Made by a program: the position numbers and the translations under genes
NCBI GenBank assembly: GCA_027488195.1
Contig: JAIYCD010000230.1
Coordinates: 1 to 37,006 of the forward strand
Reading direction: 5' to 3'
Origin: Acetobacteraceae bacterium
Lineage (GTDB): Bacteria; Pseudomonadota; Alphaproteobacteria; Acetobacterales; Acetobacteraceae
Length of the DNA stretch: 37,006 bases
The notes under the pieces: generated by a model
The model's input: only the letters and a program-made list of their open reading frames with translations
Databases searched by the model: none
Told to the model about the DNA's origin: nothing
In this document: in pieces, positions 16,380 to 24,993 of the stretch
Layout: each line of letters opens with the position of its first letter
How positions within the stretch are numbered: the first letter of the stretch is position 1

Positions 16380-17484
16380 TGGACGCGTGCGCCAGGTCGC
16401 TCAGCCTGTTCATGCGCGGCCCATGGAATTCCTCGGACTGACGCGTGTTCGACAGGAAGGCGAAGGACACGCCCGATTGCGGGTCGCCCCAGCAATAGGA
16501 GGAACCGACGCCGCCATGGCCGAAGGTGCCGGGATGCGCGATGTCACCCAGGCCGCGAATGCCCGGCGTCTCGCCCCGCAGATGGGGCCCAAGGCCACGA
16601 TGCATCGGCATCCCGTTGTACTCATCCGGCCGGTCACCCGTGTAGTTGCGGATGGCGTAGCCCAGCATCCGCGGTGACAGGATGCGCCTTCCGGCCAAGG
16701 CGCCGCCCTGGATGAGGGCCTGGTAGAAGGCCACCATGGCCCGCGCCGTACCATAGCCCCCACCGCCCGGAATGCCGGCCGCGAGGAAGCCCGCCGTGCC
16801 CTCGGGCATGCGGACCGAGCCGTCCACATCATGCATGTCCGCCGTCCGGCCCTGCATTTCCGGCGGCACGCCCACGAACAACTCGCCATCGAGGCCGAGC
16901 GGCGCAATGATCCGGCGCCGGAGATAGGCCCGGTGATCCTCGCCGGTCACGGCGCGGATGACAGCAGCCGCCACCCAATGCGCCGCCGCGGGGTGATAGC
17001 GCACGCAGCTGCCGGGCTCCCATTCCAGATTGAAGCCGCAGACCAGCTCGCGCAGCAGCGCCGGATCCTCCCAGGCAGCAGGCGGGATCTCGGCGCTCGG
17101 GAACCCCGCCTGGTGGGTCAGCAGCTCGATAAAAGTGATGCTGCCCTTCCCGCCTGCTTCGAAGCCCGGCAGGTGCTGGGCGATCGTATCGGTCAGCCGC
17201 AGCCGCCCCTCTTCCGCGAGCGCCCAGAGCCCGGCGGCGGTAATGACCTTGGTGTTGGAGTAGAGCAGCCAGAGCGAGGCGTCGGTCGCCGGCACACCAT
17301 GGCGCGCCGCGCCGAAGCTGCGGAAGAAGGCGAGCTTGCCATGCCGGGCCAGCGCCACCTGCGCGCCGGGATGATGCCCCGCCGCGATGTCCGCCTCGAT
17401 CCGGGCGCAGAGCAGGTCAAGCTTGGCGGGGTCCAGGCCGAGTTCGGCGGGGCTGGCGCTGGGCAGCGGGAAGGCGTCGGTCAT
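16369..17484 (-). CDS. Serine beta-lactamase/esterase-like hydrolase (class C fold)
   Basis: 371 residues of the beta-lactamase-related (EstB/PBP4*-like) family. The catalytic S-x-x-K is Ser76-Asn-Thr-Lys79 (YSNTK). Tyr163 in RYHPAAAHW is the expected second-motif tyrosine, and FGHGGVGSS near the C-terminus replaces the KTG box, as in many esterase-type members. No signal peptide is visible, so it is probably cytosolic and more likely an esterase or amidase than a resistance beta-lactamase. It is divergent from the Bug receptor gene and convergent with parB. Confidence 0.88.
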   Translation of the reverse strand: MTDAFPLPSASPAELGLDPAKLDLLCARIEADIAAGHHPGAQVALARHGKLAFFRSFGAARHGVPATDASLWLLYSNTKVITAAGLWALAEEGRLRLTDTIAQHLPGFEAGGKGSITFIELLTHQAGFPSAEIPPAAWEDPALLRELVCGFNLEWEPGSCVRYHPAAAHWVAAAVIRAVTGEDHRAYLRRRIIAPLGLDGELFVGVPPEMQGRTADMHDVDGSVRMPEGTAGFLAAGIPGGGGYGTARAMVAFYQALIQGGALAGRRILSPRMLGYAIRNYTGDRPDEYNGMPMHRGLGPHLRGETPGIRGLGDIAHPGTFGHGGVGSSYCWGDPQSGVSFAFLSNTRQSEEFHGPRMNRLSDLAHASIIS

Positions 17485-17532
17485 CGGGCGGTTCCTACGG
17501 GTTCTCCATCATTACGCCAGAGGTCCAGCAGC

Positions 17533-17563
17533 TTGCCAAACTGCCCCCGGGTTTGCCTACACT
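17533..17563 (+). promoter_or_regulatory. Weak candidate promoter of the first Bug receptor gene
   Basis: TTGCCA and TACACT are separated by 19 bases, a long spacer. A start near 17570 would leave a 36-base leader containing the ribosome-binding site TTGGAGGAAG. Tentative. Confidence 0.3.
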
Positions 17564-17605
17564 TCCTCGCAAGGGCGGAAACATCGTCCATTGGAGGAAG
17601 AATTC

Positions 17606-18577
17606 ATGTCCATCACCCGCCGGGGGGCGCTCAGCCTGCCCTTGGGCCTACCGCTGGTCGCCCAGGCGCAACCCGCCCCCGCCTTCCCTGACCGTCCGGT
17701 GCGCTACATCGTCCCCTTCACCCCGGCCGGCCTCACCGACATCATGGCGCGTCTGGCGGCCCAAAAACTCTCCGAGACCTGGAACAGGCCCGTGGTGGTG
17801 GAGAATCGTGCCGGCGGCAATGCGATGATCGGCGCCGACGCGGCCGCCAAATCCCCGCCCGATGGCCACACCCTGCTGGCCATCACCCTCACCCATGCGG
17901 TGAATGTCAGCCTCTTCCCCAACGCACCCTACGACCTGATGCGTGATTTCGTGCCTGTCTCGGTGCTGGGCTCGCTGCCGCTCGTCGTCGTGGTGAACGC
18001 GGCCAATCCGGCGCGCAACCTCGCCGACCTCATCGCCCAGGCGCGCAGCCGCGTTCTGAATGGCGGCTCCTCCGGCAATGGCTCGCCGCCGCATCTGGGG
18101 CTGGAGCTCTTCCGCCGTGTCGCCGGCGCGGGCGGCAACATCACCCATGTGCCCTATCGCGGCGGCGCACCGGGGGTGACGGACCTCGTCGCCGGCAATC
18201 TCGACTTCATGGTCTCCAACCTGCCCGAATGCCTGGCACAGATTCAGGGCGGACGACTGCGCGGCCTGGCCGTCACCAGCCCCACGCGCCACCGCCTGGT
18301 GCCCGACATCCCCACCGTGCTGGAGGCGAACGCGCCAGACCTGCAAATGACCAACTGGACGGCCATGCTGACCAATGCCGCCGTGCCGCGGCCCGTGCTG
18401 GCGGAGATCACCCGCGCCACGCAACTCGCCATGCGCGATGCCGATCTGCGCCGCCGTGGCGAGGAGGGCGGCTTCGACATGCTGGGCTGGGAGCCCGACC
18501 GCTCCCGCAGCTTCATGGAGGCCGAGGTCCAGCGCTGGGGCCGCCTGGTGCGCGAGGCCGGCATCAGAGCCGACTGA
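17606..18577 (+). CDS. Bug/TctC-family periplasmic solute receptor
   Basis: 323-residue tripartite tricarboxylate transporter receptor. The N-terminus ITRRGALSLPLGLPLVAQA is a signal with a twin-arginine look. Mature signatures are RPVRYIVPFTPAGLTDIMAR, VVVENRAGGNAMIG and SPPDGHTLL, then HVPYRGGAPGVTDLVAG. These proteins bind carboxylates or small organic molecules in the periplasm. No TctA/TctB membrane genes lie nearby, so it is an orphan receptor; such orphans are very common in Acetobacteraceae and Burkholderiales. GGAGGAAG precedes the ATG. The ligand cannot be predicted. Confidence 0.93.
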   Translation: MSITRRGALSLPLGLPLVAQAQPAPAFPDRPVRYIVPFTPAGLTDIMARLAAQKLSETWNRPVVVENRAGGNAMIGADAAAKSPPDGHTLLAITLTHAVNVSLFPNAPYDLMRDFVPVSVLGSLPLVVVVNAANPARNLADLIAQARSRVLNGGSSGNGSPPHLGLELFRRVAGAGGNITHVPYRGGAPGVTDLVAGNLDFMVSNLPECLAQIQGGRLRGLAVTSPTRHRLVPDIPTVLEANAPDLQMTNWTAMLTNAAVPRPVLAEITRATQLAMRDADLRRRGEEGGFDMLGWEPDRSRSFMEAEVQRWGRLVREAGIRAD

Positions 18578-18593
18578 TCACCGATTTTTCCAC

Positions 18594-18705
18594 GCACAAA
18601 GGCTTCGCCTTCGTGCCCCTCAGACGCCGGGCGGGCCGCCTCCGCGGCCCTTGGCTTCGCCGCACCAGCGGCGGCGGCCATCCCGCCGCTCGCGCCTTCG
18701 GCGCG
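18594..18705. repeat. Four consecutive GC-rich hairpins in a convergent gap
   Basis: Stems at 18594-18616 (10 bp, one mismatch, TTC loop), 18633-18650 (GGGCCGC/GCGGCCC, CTCC loop), 18667-18690 (AGCGGCGG/CCGCCGCT) and 18691-18705 (CGCGCC-TTC-GGCGCG). They lie between the ends of the convergent receptor and deacetylase genes, so they probably serve as a bidirectional 3'-end or termination region; the TTC loops resemble REP-type elements. Confidence 0.55.
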
Positions 18706-18730
18706 CGGGGTACGCCGTGCCCCTTTTCCC

Positions 18731-19657
18731 TCACTCGTTCAGCCCGCGCCCCGGATAGGGGTGCGTGGCGACCCAATGCCGCGCGATCTCCTCGCGCCGT
18801 GCCACCCAGACATCGGGCTGGGCCATCACATGGTCCAGCAGGCGCCGCAGCCCCGCCGCCCGCGCCGGCTGGCCCGTGATGCGCGGGTGCAGCCCCACCG
18901 ACATCATGGCCGGGCGGCCACGCCGGCCCTCGTCCAGCATGGTGTCGAAGGCATCGCGGATGTAGCCGAACCACTGCTCGCCATTGCCGATCGCGCCGAA
19001 ATACTTCGCGTCATTCGTCGCCATGGAATAGGGCAGGATCAGGTGGCCCTCGCCTTCGATCGTCACCCAAAAGGGCAGCTCATCGCCGTAATGGTCGCTG
19101 TCGTAGAGAAAGCCGCCATGCTCGGCGACGAGCCTTCGCGTGTTCACCGAAGGCCCGTAGCGGCAATACCAGCCCGAGGGCCGCTGCCCGGTCGTCCGCT
19201 CCAGCGAGGCGACGGCGCGCGCGATGTGCGCGCGCTCGGTCGCTTCGTCCAGCTCGAAATGCTTGATCCAGCGCCAGCCATGCGAGCAGACGTCATTGCC
19301 GGAATTCCGGATGGCCTCGGCGATCTCGGGGTTGCGCTCCAGCGCCTGGGCGCAGGCGAACATGGTCAGCGGCAGGCCGCGCTCGGCGAACATCCGCGTG
19401 ACGCGCCAGAAGCCGACCCGGCTGCCATATTCGAACAGCGTCTCGGCGGCCAGGTCCCGCCCTTGCGGGATCTGGTTCCGCCCATGCGCCTCGCTGAGAT
19501 TGGTCTCCGAAAACCCCTCGCCATCCTGCACCGAGGGCTCCGACCCTTCCTCCACATTCAGCACGAAGTTCAGCGCCAGCTTCGCGCCATTCGGCCAGCG
19601 CGGATCAGGCGGGTTCGCGCCATAGCCGATGAAATCGCGCCTCTGCTCATACGCCAT
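18731..19657 (-). CDS. PuuE-like allantoinase / polysaccharide deacetylase family protein
   Basis: 308 residues, the usual length of PuuE, the metal-independent allantoinase of purine breakdown. DFIGYGANPPDPRWPNGAKLALNFVLNVEEG is the family N-terminus: the deacetylase FDDG motif is replaced by NVEEG, as in PuuE. SHGWRWI, WYCRYGPSVNTRRL and VGLHPRITGQPAR are further signatures. Start 19657 follows a GGGGGAGG site. No other ureide genes surround it. A related deacetylase on another substrate is possible, since this subfamily is often annotated only by similarity. Confidence 0.85.
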   Translation of the reverse strand: MAYEQRRDFIGYGANPPDPRWPNGAKLALNFVLNVEEGSEPSVQDGEGFSETNLSEAHGRNQIPQGRDLAAETLFEYGSRVGFWRVTRMFAERGLPLTMFACAQALERNPEIAEAIRNSGNDVCSHGWRWIKHFELDEATERAHIARAVASLERTTGQRPSGWYCRYGPSVNTRRLVAEHGGFLYDSDHYGDELPFWVTIEGEGHLILPYSMATNDAKYFGAIGNGEQWFGYIRDAFDTMLDEGRRGRPAMMSVGLHPRITGQPARAAGLRRLLDHVMAQPDVWVARREEIARHWVATHPYPGRGLNE

Positions 19658-19676
19658 CCGCGCCGCCTCCCCCGCA

Positions 19677-19705
19677 TTGACCCCTGGCAGACTGGCCCAT
19701 AGCGT
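19677..19705 (+). promoter_or_regulatory. Probable promoter of the CoA-transferase/lyase pair
   Basis: TTGACC, 17 bases, TAGCGT, 36 bases before the CoA-transferase ATG. It sits in the short divergent gap with the deacetylase gene. Confidence 0.5.
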
Positions 19706-19740
19706 CGGCACCGATCAATGCCGGGGGAAACGGGGACAAG

Positions 19741-20970
19741 ATGCTCACGCGGCGCGAATTCGACCCGGCGGCAACAGGCGCGCTGGACGGCCTGCGCGTG
19801 GTGGACCTCTCCCGCCTCGTCGCCGGCAACATGCTCACCAAGATGCTGAGCGACCAGGGGGCCGAGGTCATCAAGGTCGAGCCGCCCGCCGGGGATTCGC
19901 TGCGCGCCTGGAAGGTGGGCGGCGTCGAGACCTCCTGGAAGACCTGGTGCCGCAACAAGCGCAGCATCTGCCTCGACCTCCGCCAGCCCGACGCCATCGC
20001 GGTCGTGAAGCGCCTGGCCGAGACCGCCGCCATCTTCGTCGAAAGTTTTCGGCCCGGCGTGCTGGAGGAGATGGGGCTCTCCCCCGCCACGCTGCACGTC
20101 ATCAACCCGCGCCTGGTCATCGTGCGCGTCTCCGGCTGGGGACAGACCGGGCCCTTCGCGCATAAGCCGGGCTTCGGCACGCTGGTGGAGGGCTATTCCG
20201 GCTTCGCCGCCATCAACGGCTATGCCGACCGGCCGCCCGTGCTGCCGCCCATGTTCATGGCCGATGCCTATGCCGGGCTGATGGGCTCGGCCTCGACCCT
20301 CATCGCGCTCCGCCATGCCGAGCGCACCGGCCAGGGCCAGGTGGTGGACCTCTCGCTGTTTGAGCCGATCTTCTCGGTGCTCGAACCGCAGATGGCCAAT
20401 TACCGCATCAGCGGCAAGCTCAAGCCGCGCACCGGCAGCCGCAGCACCAACACCGCCCCGCGCAACGCCTACCAGACGAAGGATGGCGGCTGGGTCGGCC
20501 TCTCCAGCTCCACCCAGGCCATCTTCGTGAAGCTGATGAAGAGCATCGGCCGCCCTGAGCTGGTGGAGGACCCACGCTTCCGCACCAACAGCGACCGCAT
20601 CCGCCACATCGAGGAGATCGACGGCGTGGTGCGCGATGCCGTGGCGCAACTGACCATGGAGGAAGCCCTGGCGCAGTTCGACCGCGACGGCGTCACCATC
20701 GGCCCCATCATGGATGTGGCCGGCCTGGAGCAGGACCATTATGTCGCCGGCCGCGAGGCGCTGATCGAAGTGCCCGATGCCGAAATGCCCGGCGGCTGGC
20801 TGCCCATGCATGGCGAGGTGCCGCGCCTTTCCGCAACACCCGGCATCCTCCGCAACCCCGCGCCCAGCCTGGGCCAGGACAATGACGCATTGCTCGGCCC
20901 GCTGCTGGGCGCCGAGGAACTCGCACGCCTGCGCGCGGCGCGCATCGTGCTCGACGGGGAGACCAAGTGA
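19741..20970 (+). CDS. CaiB/BaiF family III CoA-transferase
   Basis: 409-residue family III CoA-transferase, moving CoA between carboxylic acids in the cytosol. LDGLRVVDLSRLVAGNM at the N-terminus, VIKVEPPAGD, ESFRPG, and the nucleophile Asp175 in MFMADAYAGL are the family landmarks. GGGGAAACGGGGAC precedes the ATG. The next gene, a CitE-like lyase, starts on its stop codon (TGATG), so the two are made together. This pairing resembles succinyl-CoA:citramalate-type activation followed by C-C cleavage; the actual substrate is not visible from sequence. Confidence 0.93.
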   Translation: MLTRREFDPAATGALDGLRVVDLSRLVAGNMLTKMLSDQGAEVIKVEPPAGDSLRAWKVGGVETSWKTWCRNKRSICLDLRQPDAIAVVKRLAETAAIFVESFRPGVLEEMGLSPATLHVINPRLVIVRVSGWGQTGPFAHKPGFGTLVEGYSGFAAINGYADRPPVLPPMFMADAYAGLMGSASTLIALRHAERTGQGQVVDLSLFEPIFSVLEPQMANYRISGKLKPRTGSRSTNTAPRNAYQTKDGGWVGLSSSTQAIFVKLMKSIGRPELVEDPRFRTNSDRIRHIEEIDGVVRDAVAQLTMEEALAQFDRDGVTIGPIMDVAGLEQDHYVAGREALIEVPDAEMPGGWLPMHGEVPRLSATPGILRNPAPSLGQDNDALLGPLLGAEELARLRAARIVLDGETK

Positions 20971-21803
20971 TGGCCCGCATCTGGCGTTCGATGCTCTATG
21001 TGCCTGCCAATGTGCCGCGCTTCGTGGAGAAATCCGCGACGGCCGGCGCCGATGCCATCCTCCTCGACCTCGAGGACAGCATCCCGCATGAGCGCAAGGC
21101 CGAGGCGCGCGCCGCGCTCGCCACCGCCATCCCCATCGCGCGCGCGGGCGGCTCCCAGGTGCTGGTCCGCGTGAACCGCCCGCTGCGCCTGGCGGTGGGC
21201 GACATCGAGGCCGCGGTAGCAGCGGGCGCCGACGGCATCCTGCTGACCAAGGTGCTGGGCCCCGACCACGTCCAGCTCGCCTGCGAATTGCTCACCGGCC
21301 ATATGCGCATCATCCCCATGGTGGAGACCGCGGCCGCGCTGCGTTCGCTGCACGAAATCGCCCGCGCCTCGCCCCGGGTGGCGGGCCTGCTCATCGGCGC
21401 CGAGGACCTGGCCGCCGAATGCGGCGCCGCGGCGGATGACGAGATCATCGCCATGGCCAAGCGGCAGATGGTGCTGGCCGCGGTCGCGGCGGGTGTCGCG
21501 CCACTCGGCACGCTCGGCACCGTCGCCGACTACAAGGATGCCGAGAAGATCCGCGCCCTCGTCGCCCGTTCCAAGCGCGCGGGGCTGGTGGGGGCCAGCT
21601 GCATCCATCCCTCCCTCGTGCCCATCCTGAATGAGGGGTTTTCCCCCAGCGCTGCTGAGCTGGACCTTGCCCGACGCCAGCTGGCCGCCGGCGAGGAAGC
21701 GGCGCGCGAGGGCCGTGGCTCCTTCGTGGTGGATGGGCTGATGGTGGACGAGCCCATCCTCATCCGCGCCCGCCGCATCCTGGCCCAGGCGGGCGGAGCG
21801 TGA
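20970..21803 (+). CDS. CitE/HpcH-like CoA-ester lyase
   Basis: 277-residue TIM-barrel lyase of the citrate lyase beta / malyl-CoA lyase group. RSMLYVPANVPRFVEKS, LLDLEDSIP (metal-binding Asp/Glu), VRVNRP and GLLIGAEDLAAE are the signatures; GASCIHPSLVPILNEGFSPS near 208-227 is the family C-terminal segment. The usual PK after the third strand reads TK here (ILLTKV). The ATG at 20970 is preferred over the GTG one codon earlier because of the TGATG overlap with the CoA-transferase. It probably cleaves the hydroxyacyl-CoA made by that enzyme (inference). Confidence 0.92.
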   Translation: MARIWRSMLYVPANVPRFVEKSATAGADAILLDLEDSIPHERKAEARAALATAIPIARAGGSQVLVRVNRPLRLAVGDIEAAVAAGADGILLTKVLGPDHVQLACELLTGHMRIIPMVETAAALRSLHEIARASPRVAGLLIGAEDLAAECGAAADDEIIAMAKRQMVLAAVAAGVAPLGTLGTVADYKDAEKIRALVARSKRAGLVGASCIHPSLVPILNEGFSPSAAELDLARRQLAAGEEAAREGRGSFVVDGLMVDEPILIRARRILAQAGGA

Positions 21804-21808
21804 GGTGA

Positions 21809-21837
21809 TTCCAACGCGCCGCGTCCTGCACTAACCT
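21809..21837 (+). promoter_or_regulatory. Possible leaderless promoter of the HIT gene
   Basis: TAACCT at 21832-21837 ends seven bases before the ATG, and TTCCAA lies 17 bases upstream of it. No Shine-Dalgarno sequence precedes the ATG, so transcript and coding start may coincide. The -35 match is poor. Confidence 0.35.
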
Positions 21838-21844
21838 GCGCCGC

Positions 21845-22225
21845 ATGAGCGTCAGCGGCCTTCCCCCCTATGATCCCCAGAACATCTTCGCGCGCATCCT
21901 GCGCGGGGAGATTCCCAGCAAGCGCGTGCATGAGGACGAGTTCGCCCTCGCCTTCCACGACATCAACCCGCTGGCGCCCACGCATGTGCTGGTGATCCCG
22001 AAGGGCCCTTACGTCAGCGCCGCCGATTTCCACGCGGGTGCGACGACGGAGGAGATCGCGGGCTTCTGGCGCGCGGTGGGCCATGTCGCGAAGTCGCTCG
22101 GCCTGGAGCAGCCCGGTCACCGGCTGATCACGAATATGGGCCCCGATTCCGGGCAGGAAGTGCCGCATTTCCACGTGCATATCCTGGGCGGCAAGCGCCT
22201 GGGACGGATGCTCTCGCTGGATTGA
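21845..22225 (+). CDS. HIT family nucleotide hydrolase (HINT-like)
   Basis: 126-residue histidine-triad protein with catalytic motif HFHVHIL (His108, His110, His112). NIFARILRGEIPSKRVHEDEFALAFHDINPLAPTHVLVIPK is the typical N-terminus of the PKCI/HINT branch, which hydrolyses adenosine 5'-phosphoramidates. Its length is normal. It is preceded by a possible leaderless promoter and followed by an opposing tRNA gene whose CCA end lies seven bases beyond the stop. Confidence 0.95.
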   Translation: MSVSGLPPYDPQNIFARILRGEIPSKRVHEDEFALAFHDINPLAPTHVLVIPKGPYVSAADFHAGATTEEIAGFWRAVGHVAKSLGLEQPGHRLITNMGPDSGQEVPHFHVHILGGKRLGRMLSLD

Positions 22226-22231
22226 GGGGGA

Positions 22232-22306
22232 TGGAGCGGGCGGGGGGAATCGAACCCCCGACATTCAGCTTGGGAAGCTGACGTTCTACCTCTGAACTAC
22301 GCCCGC
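22232..22306 (-). tRNA. tRNA-Gly (anticodon CCC)
   Basis: Complete cloverleaf on the minus strand. The acceptor GCGGGCG pairs with CGCCCGC, the anticodon stem is TCAGC/GCTGA with loop TTCCCAA giving CCC, and the T stem is GGGGG/CCCCC with TTCGATT. The discriminator is U73, as expected for glycine, and CCA is encoded. Reads GGG codons. Confidence 0.95.
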
Positions 22307-22317
22307 GCTCTGTCCCT

Positions 22318-22346
22318 GACTTAGCCGCGCGCCGGCCCGCACTCAA
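22318..22346 (-). promoter_or_regulatory. Promoter of tRNA-Gly
   Basis: On the minus strand TTGAGT, 17 bases, TAAGTC. A start about seven bases on would leave a 5' leader of only a few bases before the tRNA. Confidence 0.6.
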
Positions 22347-22352
22347 GCCCCA

Positions 22353-23294
22353 TCAACCCCCGCGCGCGCCGGTCGCCTGCAGGATCGGCACCCAGCGCGC
22401 CGTCTCCGCCGCCAGGAAGGTCCGCAGCGCCTCCGGCCCCGTCGGCATCATCTGCAACCCCGCATCGGCGAAGCGCGCCTGCAATTCCGGCCGCGCCAGC
22501 GCTGCCTGCGCCGCCGCCGCCAGCCGCGCCGCCATCGGCGCGGGCAATCCTGCCGGCCCATACATCCCCTGCCAGGAGGAGCTCTCGAAGCCCGGCACCA
22601 CCTCCGCGATGCTCGGCAGCTCCGGCAGCATCTGCGAGCGCCCGGCCGTCGTCACCGCCAGCCCCACCACCTGCCCGGCGCGGGCCAGCGGCGCCAGCAG
22701 CGTCTGGCTGTCGATCAGGAAGTCGAGCCGCCCGGCCGTCAGATCCGTCACCGCCTGCGGCGTGCCGCGATAGGGCACCACGGTGAAATCCACGCCCGCC
22801 AGCTTCTTCAGCAATTCCCCCGCGAGGTGCGAGGCCGCACCCACCCCCGTGGTGCCGAAGGTGGCCGTGTCCCGCTTCTCCCGCAGCCAGGTGAGGAAAG
22901 CCGGCAGGCTGCGCGCGGGGTTGGAGGGATGCACCGCCAGCAGGAAGGGCTGCTGCGAGATGAGCGTGATCGCCGTGAAGTCCCGCGCCGGATCGGGCGC
23001 ATCATTGTAGAGTGCCGGCATCACCGCATGCGCGGCCCCGCTCACCAGCAGCGTCTGCCCATCCGGCGCCGCGCGCGCCGCGTTGCGCGCGCCGATGGTG
23101 GCCCCGGCACCCGGCTGGTTCTCGATCAGCAGCACCTGGCCCAGCTCCGCCCCCATCGGCTCGGCCAGCAGCCGCGCCGCCACATCGATGATGCCGCCGG
23201 CGCCGAAGGGCACGATCACCCGAATGGCCCGCTGCGGCTGCGCAAAGGCGGGCGTGGCCAGGAAGGGCAGGGCCAGAACGTTACGGCGGCGCAT
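22353..23294 (-). CDS. Bug/TctC-family periplasmic solute receptor (second)
   Basis: 313-residue receptor with signal peptide MRRRNVLALPFLATPAFAQ. Family signatures are RAIRVIVPFGAGGIIDVAARLL, IENQPGAGATIG, APDGQTLL and VVPYRGTPQAVTDL. Start 23294 has GGGAGACC upstream and fits the signal peptide; the much longer open frame upstream is non-coding. No transporter membrane genes adjoin it. It is divergent from the gamma-glutamyltransferase gene with a 61-base gap, so a shared regulatory region is possible. Ligand unknown; only moderately similar to the receptor at 17.6 kb. Confidence 0.93.
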   Translation of the reverse strand: MRRRNVLALPFLATPAFAQPQRAIRVIVPFGAGGIIDVAARLLAEPMGAELGQVLLIENQPGAGATIGARNAARAAPDGQTLLVSGAAHAVMPALYNDAPDPARDFTAITLISQQPFLLAVHPSNPARSLPAFLTWLREKRDTATFGTTGVGAASHLAGELLKKLAGVDFTVVPYRGTPQAVTDLTAGRLDFLIDSQTLLAPLARAGQVVGLAVTTAGRSQMLPELPSIAEVVPGFESSSWQGMYGPAGLPAPMAARLAAAAQAALARPELQARFADAGLQMMPTGPEALRTFLAAETARWVPILQATGARGG

Positions 23295-23355
23295 GGTGGT
23301 CTCCCGGAAGTTGCGCCATCGTGGCGAAGAACCCTGGCCACCGGAAGCCCGAACC

Positions 23356-24993
23356 ATGCGCGCCCTCCTGCTGCTGCTGCTGCTCCTGCTCACGCCGCTC
23401 ACCACCCACGCCGAGGCCACCCGCGCCACGCGCCAGATGGTCGCCACCGCCAACCCCATGGCCTCCGCCGCCGGGCTCGAGATGCTGCGCCAGGGCGGGA
23501 GCGCGATGGATGCCACCATCGCCGCCCAGGCCGTGCTGAGCCTGGTGGAGCCGCACGCCTCCGGCCTCTTCTCCGGCGGCGTCCTGCTCGCCTGGGACCC
23601 CGCCGCGCGCCGCACGCTGCATTGGGATGGCGTGGCGGAGGCCCCTTCCGCCACGACGCCCTCCCTCACGTTCGATACGAATGGCAGCCGCCTGCCGCCC
23701 AGCGTGGCCCGCAGCGGCCGGGCCGTCGCCATTCCCGGCAGCATCGCGGCATTGGAGGCCGGCCACGCGGCACTCGGCCGCCTGCCCTGGGCCAGCCTCT
23801 TCGCGCCTGCCATCCGGCTGGCCGAGCAAGGTTTCCCGCTCCCGCCCTATCTGCACGCCGTGCTCACCGCCCGCGCCGCGGCCCTGCGCCAGAACGCCGA
23901 TTTCCGCGCCCTGTTCTACGCGGAGGACGGCGCGCCCCACCCCGCCGGCCACCACCTGCGCAATCCCGCCCAGGCCGAGGCCCTGCGTCTCGTCGCCACA
24001 CACGGCGCAGCAGCGCTCCGCGAAGGCCCCCTGGCCGAGGCCTTCCTCGCCGCCACGCGCACCGGCCCGATCCCCGGCCTGATCACGCCCGAGGACCTCC
24101 GCGCCTACCGGGCCCTCCCGCGTGAGGCGCTGTGCGGCCATGCCTTCGGCCACCGCATCTGCACCGCGGCCGCGCCCTCCTCGGGCGGCGTCTCCGTGCT
24201 TCAGCAACTGGGCCTGCTGGAGCGCGCTGGCTTCGCCCAAGCCACCCCCGGCACGGCAGAGGCCGCGCACCTGCTCATCGAGGCCGGTCGCCTCGCCCGC
24301 GCGGATCGGCTGCGCTGGGTGGGCGACCCGCGCTTCGTCACCGTGCCGGAGGATGCGATGGTCACGCGCCGCTACCTGGACGCCCGCGCCGAGCTGATCA
24401 GCCCCAACCAGGCCCGGCCGGAGGTCACCCCCGGCACGCCGGAGAACGCGCCGATGACCAGCCATATCTCCGTGATGGATGCGATGGGCGGCGCCGTGGC
24501 CTTCACCACCACCAACAACCTGAACTTCGGCGCCGACCTGATGGCGATGGGCGTGGCGCTGAACAACGGCAACACCAACTTCGCCGTGAACCCGCAATCC
24601 AACTCGCCCAACCGCATGGCCGGCGGCAAGCGCCCGGCGACGACCATGGCCCCCAGCCTCGTCTTCGGCGCGACCGGCGAGCCCGAGATCGTCATCGGCG
24701 CCGGCGGCGGCGCCTGGATCCCCGATGCGGTGGCCGGCGGCCTGGCCGAAATGCTGGCCTGGAACCGCGACGCCTGGGCCGCCGTCTCGCGCCCGCGCCT
24801 CGGCGCGCAATCGGGCGTGGTGGAGCTGGAGCGGGACACGCCGGCCGCCGCCCTGGCGCCCGCGCTCACCGCCATGGGCCATGCGCCGCGCGTGGTCGCC
24901 ATCAACACCGGCCTGCAGGTGATCCGCCGCATCCCCGGCGGCCTGGAGGGCGCCGCCGATCCCCGGCGCGACGGCACAGCCCAGGGCGATTGA
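23356..24993 (+). CDS. ggt: Gamma-glutamyltransferase (glutathione hydrolase), exported
   Basis: 545-residue Ntn-hydrolase precursor that self-cleaves and releases glutamate from glutathione and other gamma-glutamyl compounds in the periplasm. A leucine-rich signal peptide ends at about residue 19 (THAEA). ATANPMASAAGLEMLRQGGSAMDA is the family N-terminus. Thr368 in APMTSHISVMD is the expected autocleavage and nucleophile residue. APSSGGVSVLQQL and KRPATTMAPSLVF (the catalytic Ser region) follow. It lacks an obvious lid-loop-type insertion, to the extent that can be judged by eye. An inverted repeat covers its stop codon. Confidence 0.92.
   Translation: MRALLLLLLLLLTPLTTHAEATRATRQMVATANPMASAAGLEMLRQGGSAMDATIAAQAVLSLVEPHASGLFSGGVLLAWDPAARRTLHWDGVAEAPSATTPSLTFDTNGSRLPPSVARSGRAVAIPGSIAALEAGHAALGRLPWASLFAPAIRLAEQGFPLPPYLHAVLTARAAALRQNADFRALFYAEDGAPHPAGHHLRNPAQAEALRLVATHGAAALREGPLAEAFLAATRTGPIPGLITPEDLRAYRALPREALCGHAFGHRICTAAAPSSGGVSVLQQLGLLERAGFAQATPGTAEAAHLLIEAGRLARADRLRWVGDPRFVTVPEDAMVTRRYLDARAELISPNQARPEVTPGTPENAPMTSHISVMDAMGGAVAFTTTNNLNFGADLMAMGVALNNGNTNFAVNPQSNSPNRMAGGKRPATTMAPSLVFGATGEPEIVIGAGGGAWIPDAVAGGLAEMLAWNRDAWAAVSRPRLGAQSGVVELERDTPAAALAPALTAMGHAPRVVAINTGLQVIRRIPGGLEGAADPRRDGTAQGD

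Noticed and set aside
14000-16400. Possible oriC near parAB
   Set aside because: No cluster of DnaA boxes or AT-rich unwinding segment was seen; only parS sites are supported.
16369-17484. Antibiotic-resistance class C beta-lactamase
   Set aside because: No signal peptide and no KTG box; better described as an esterase-type member of the fold.
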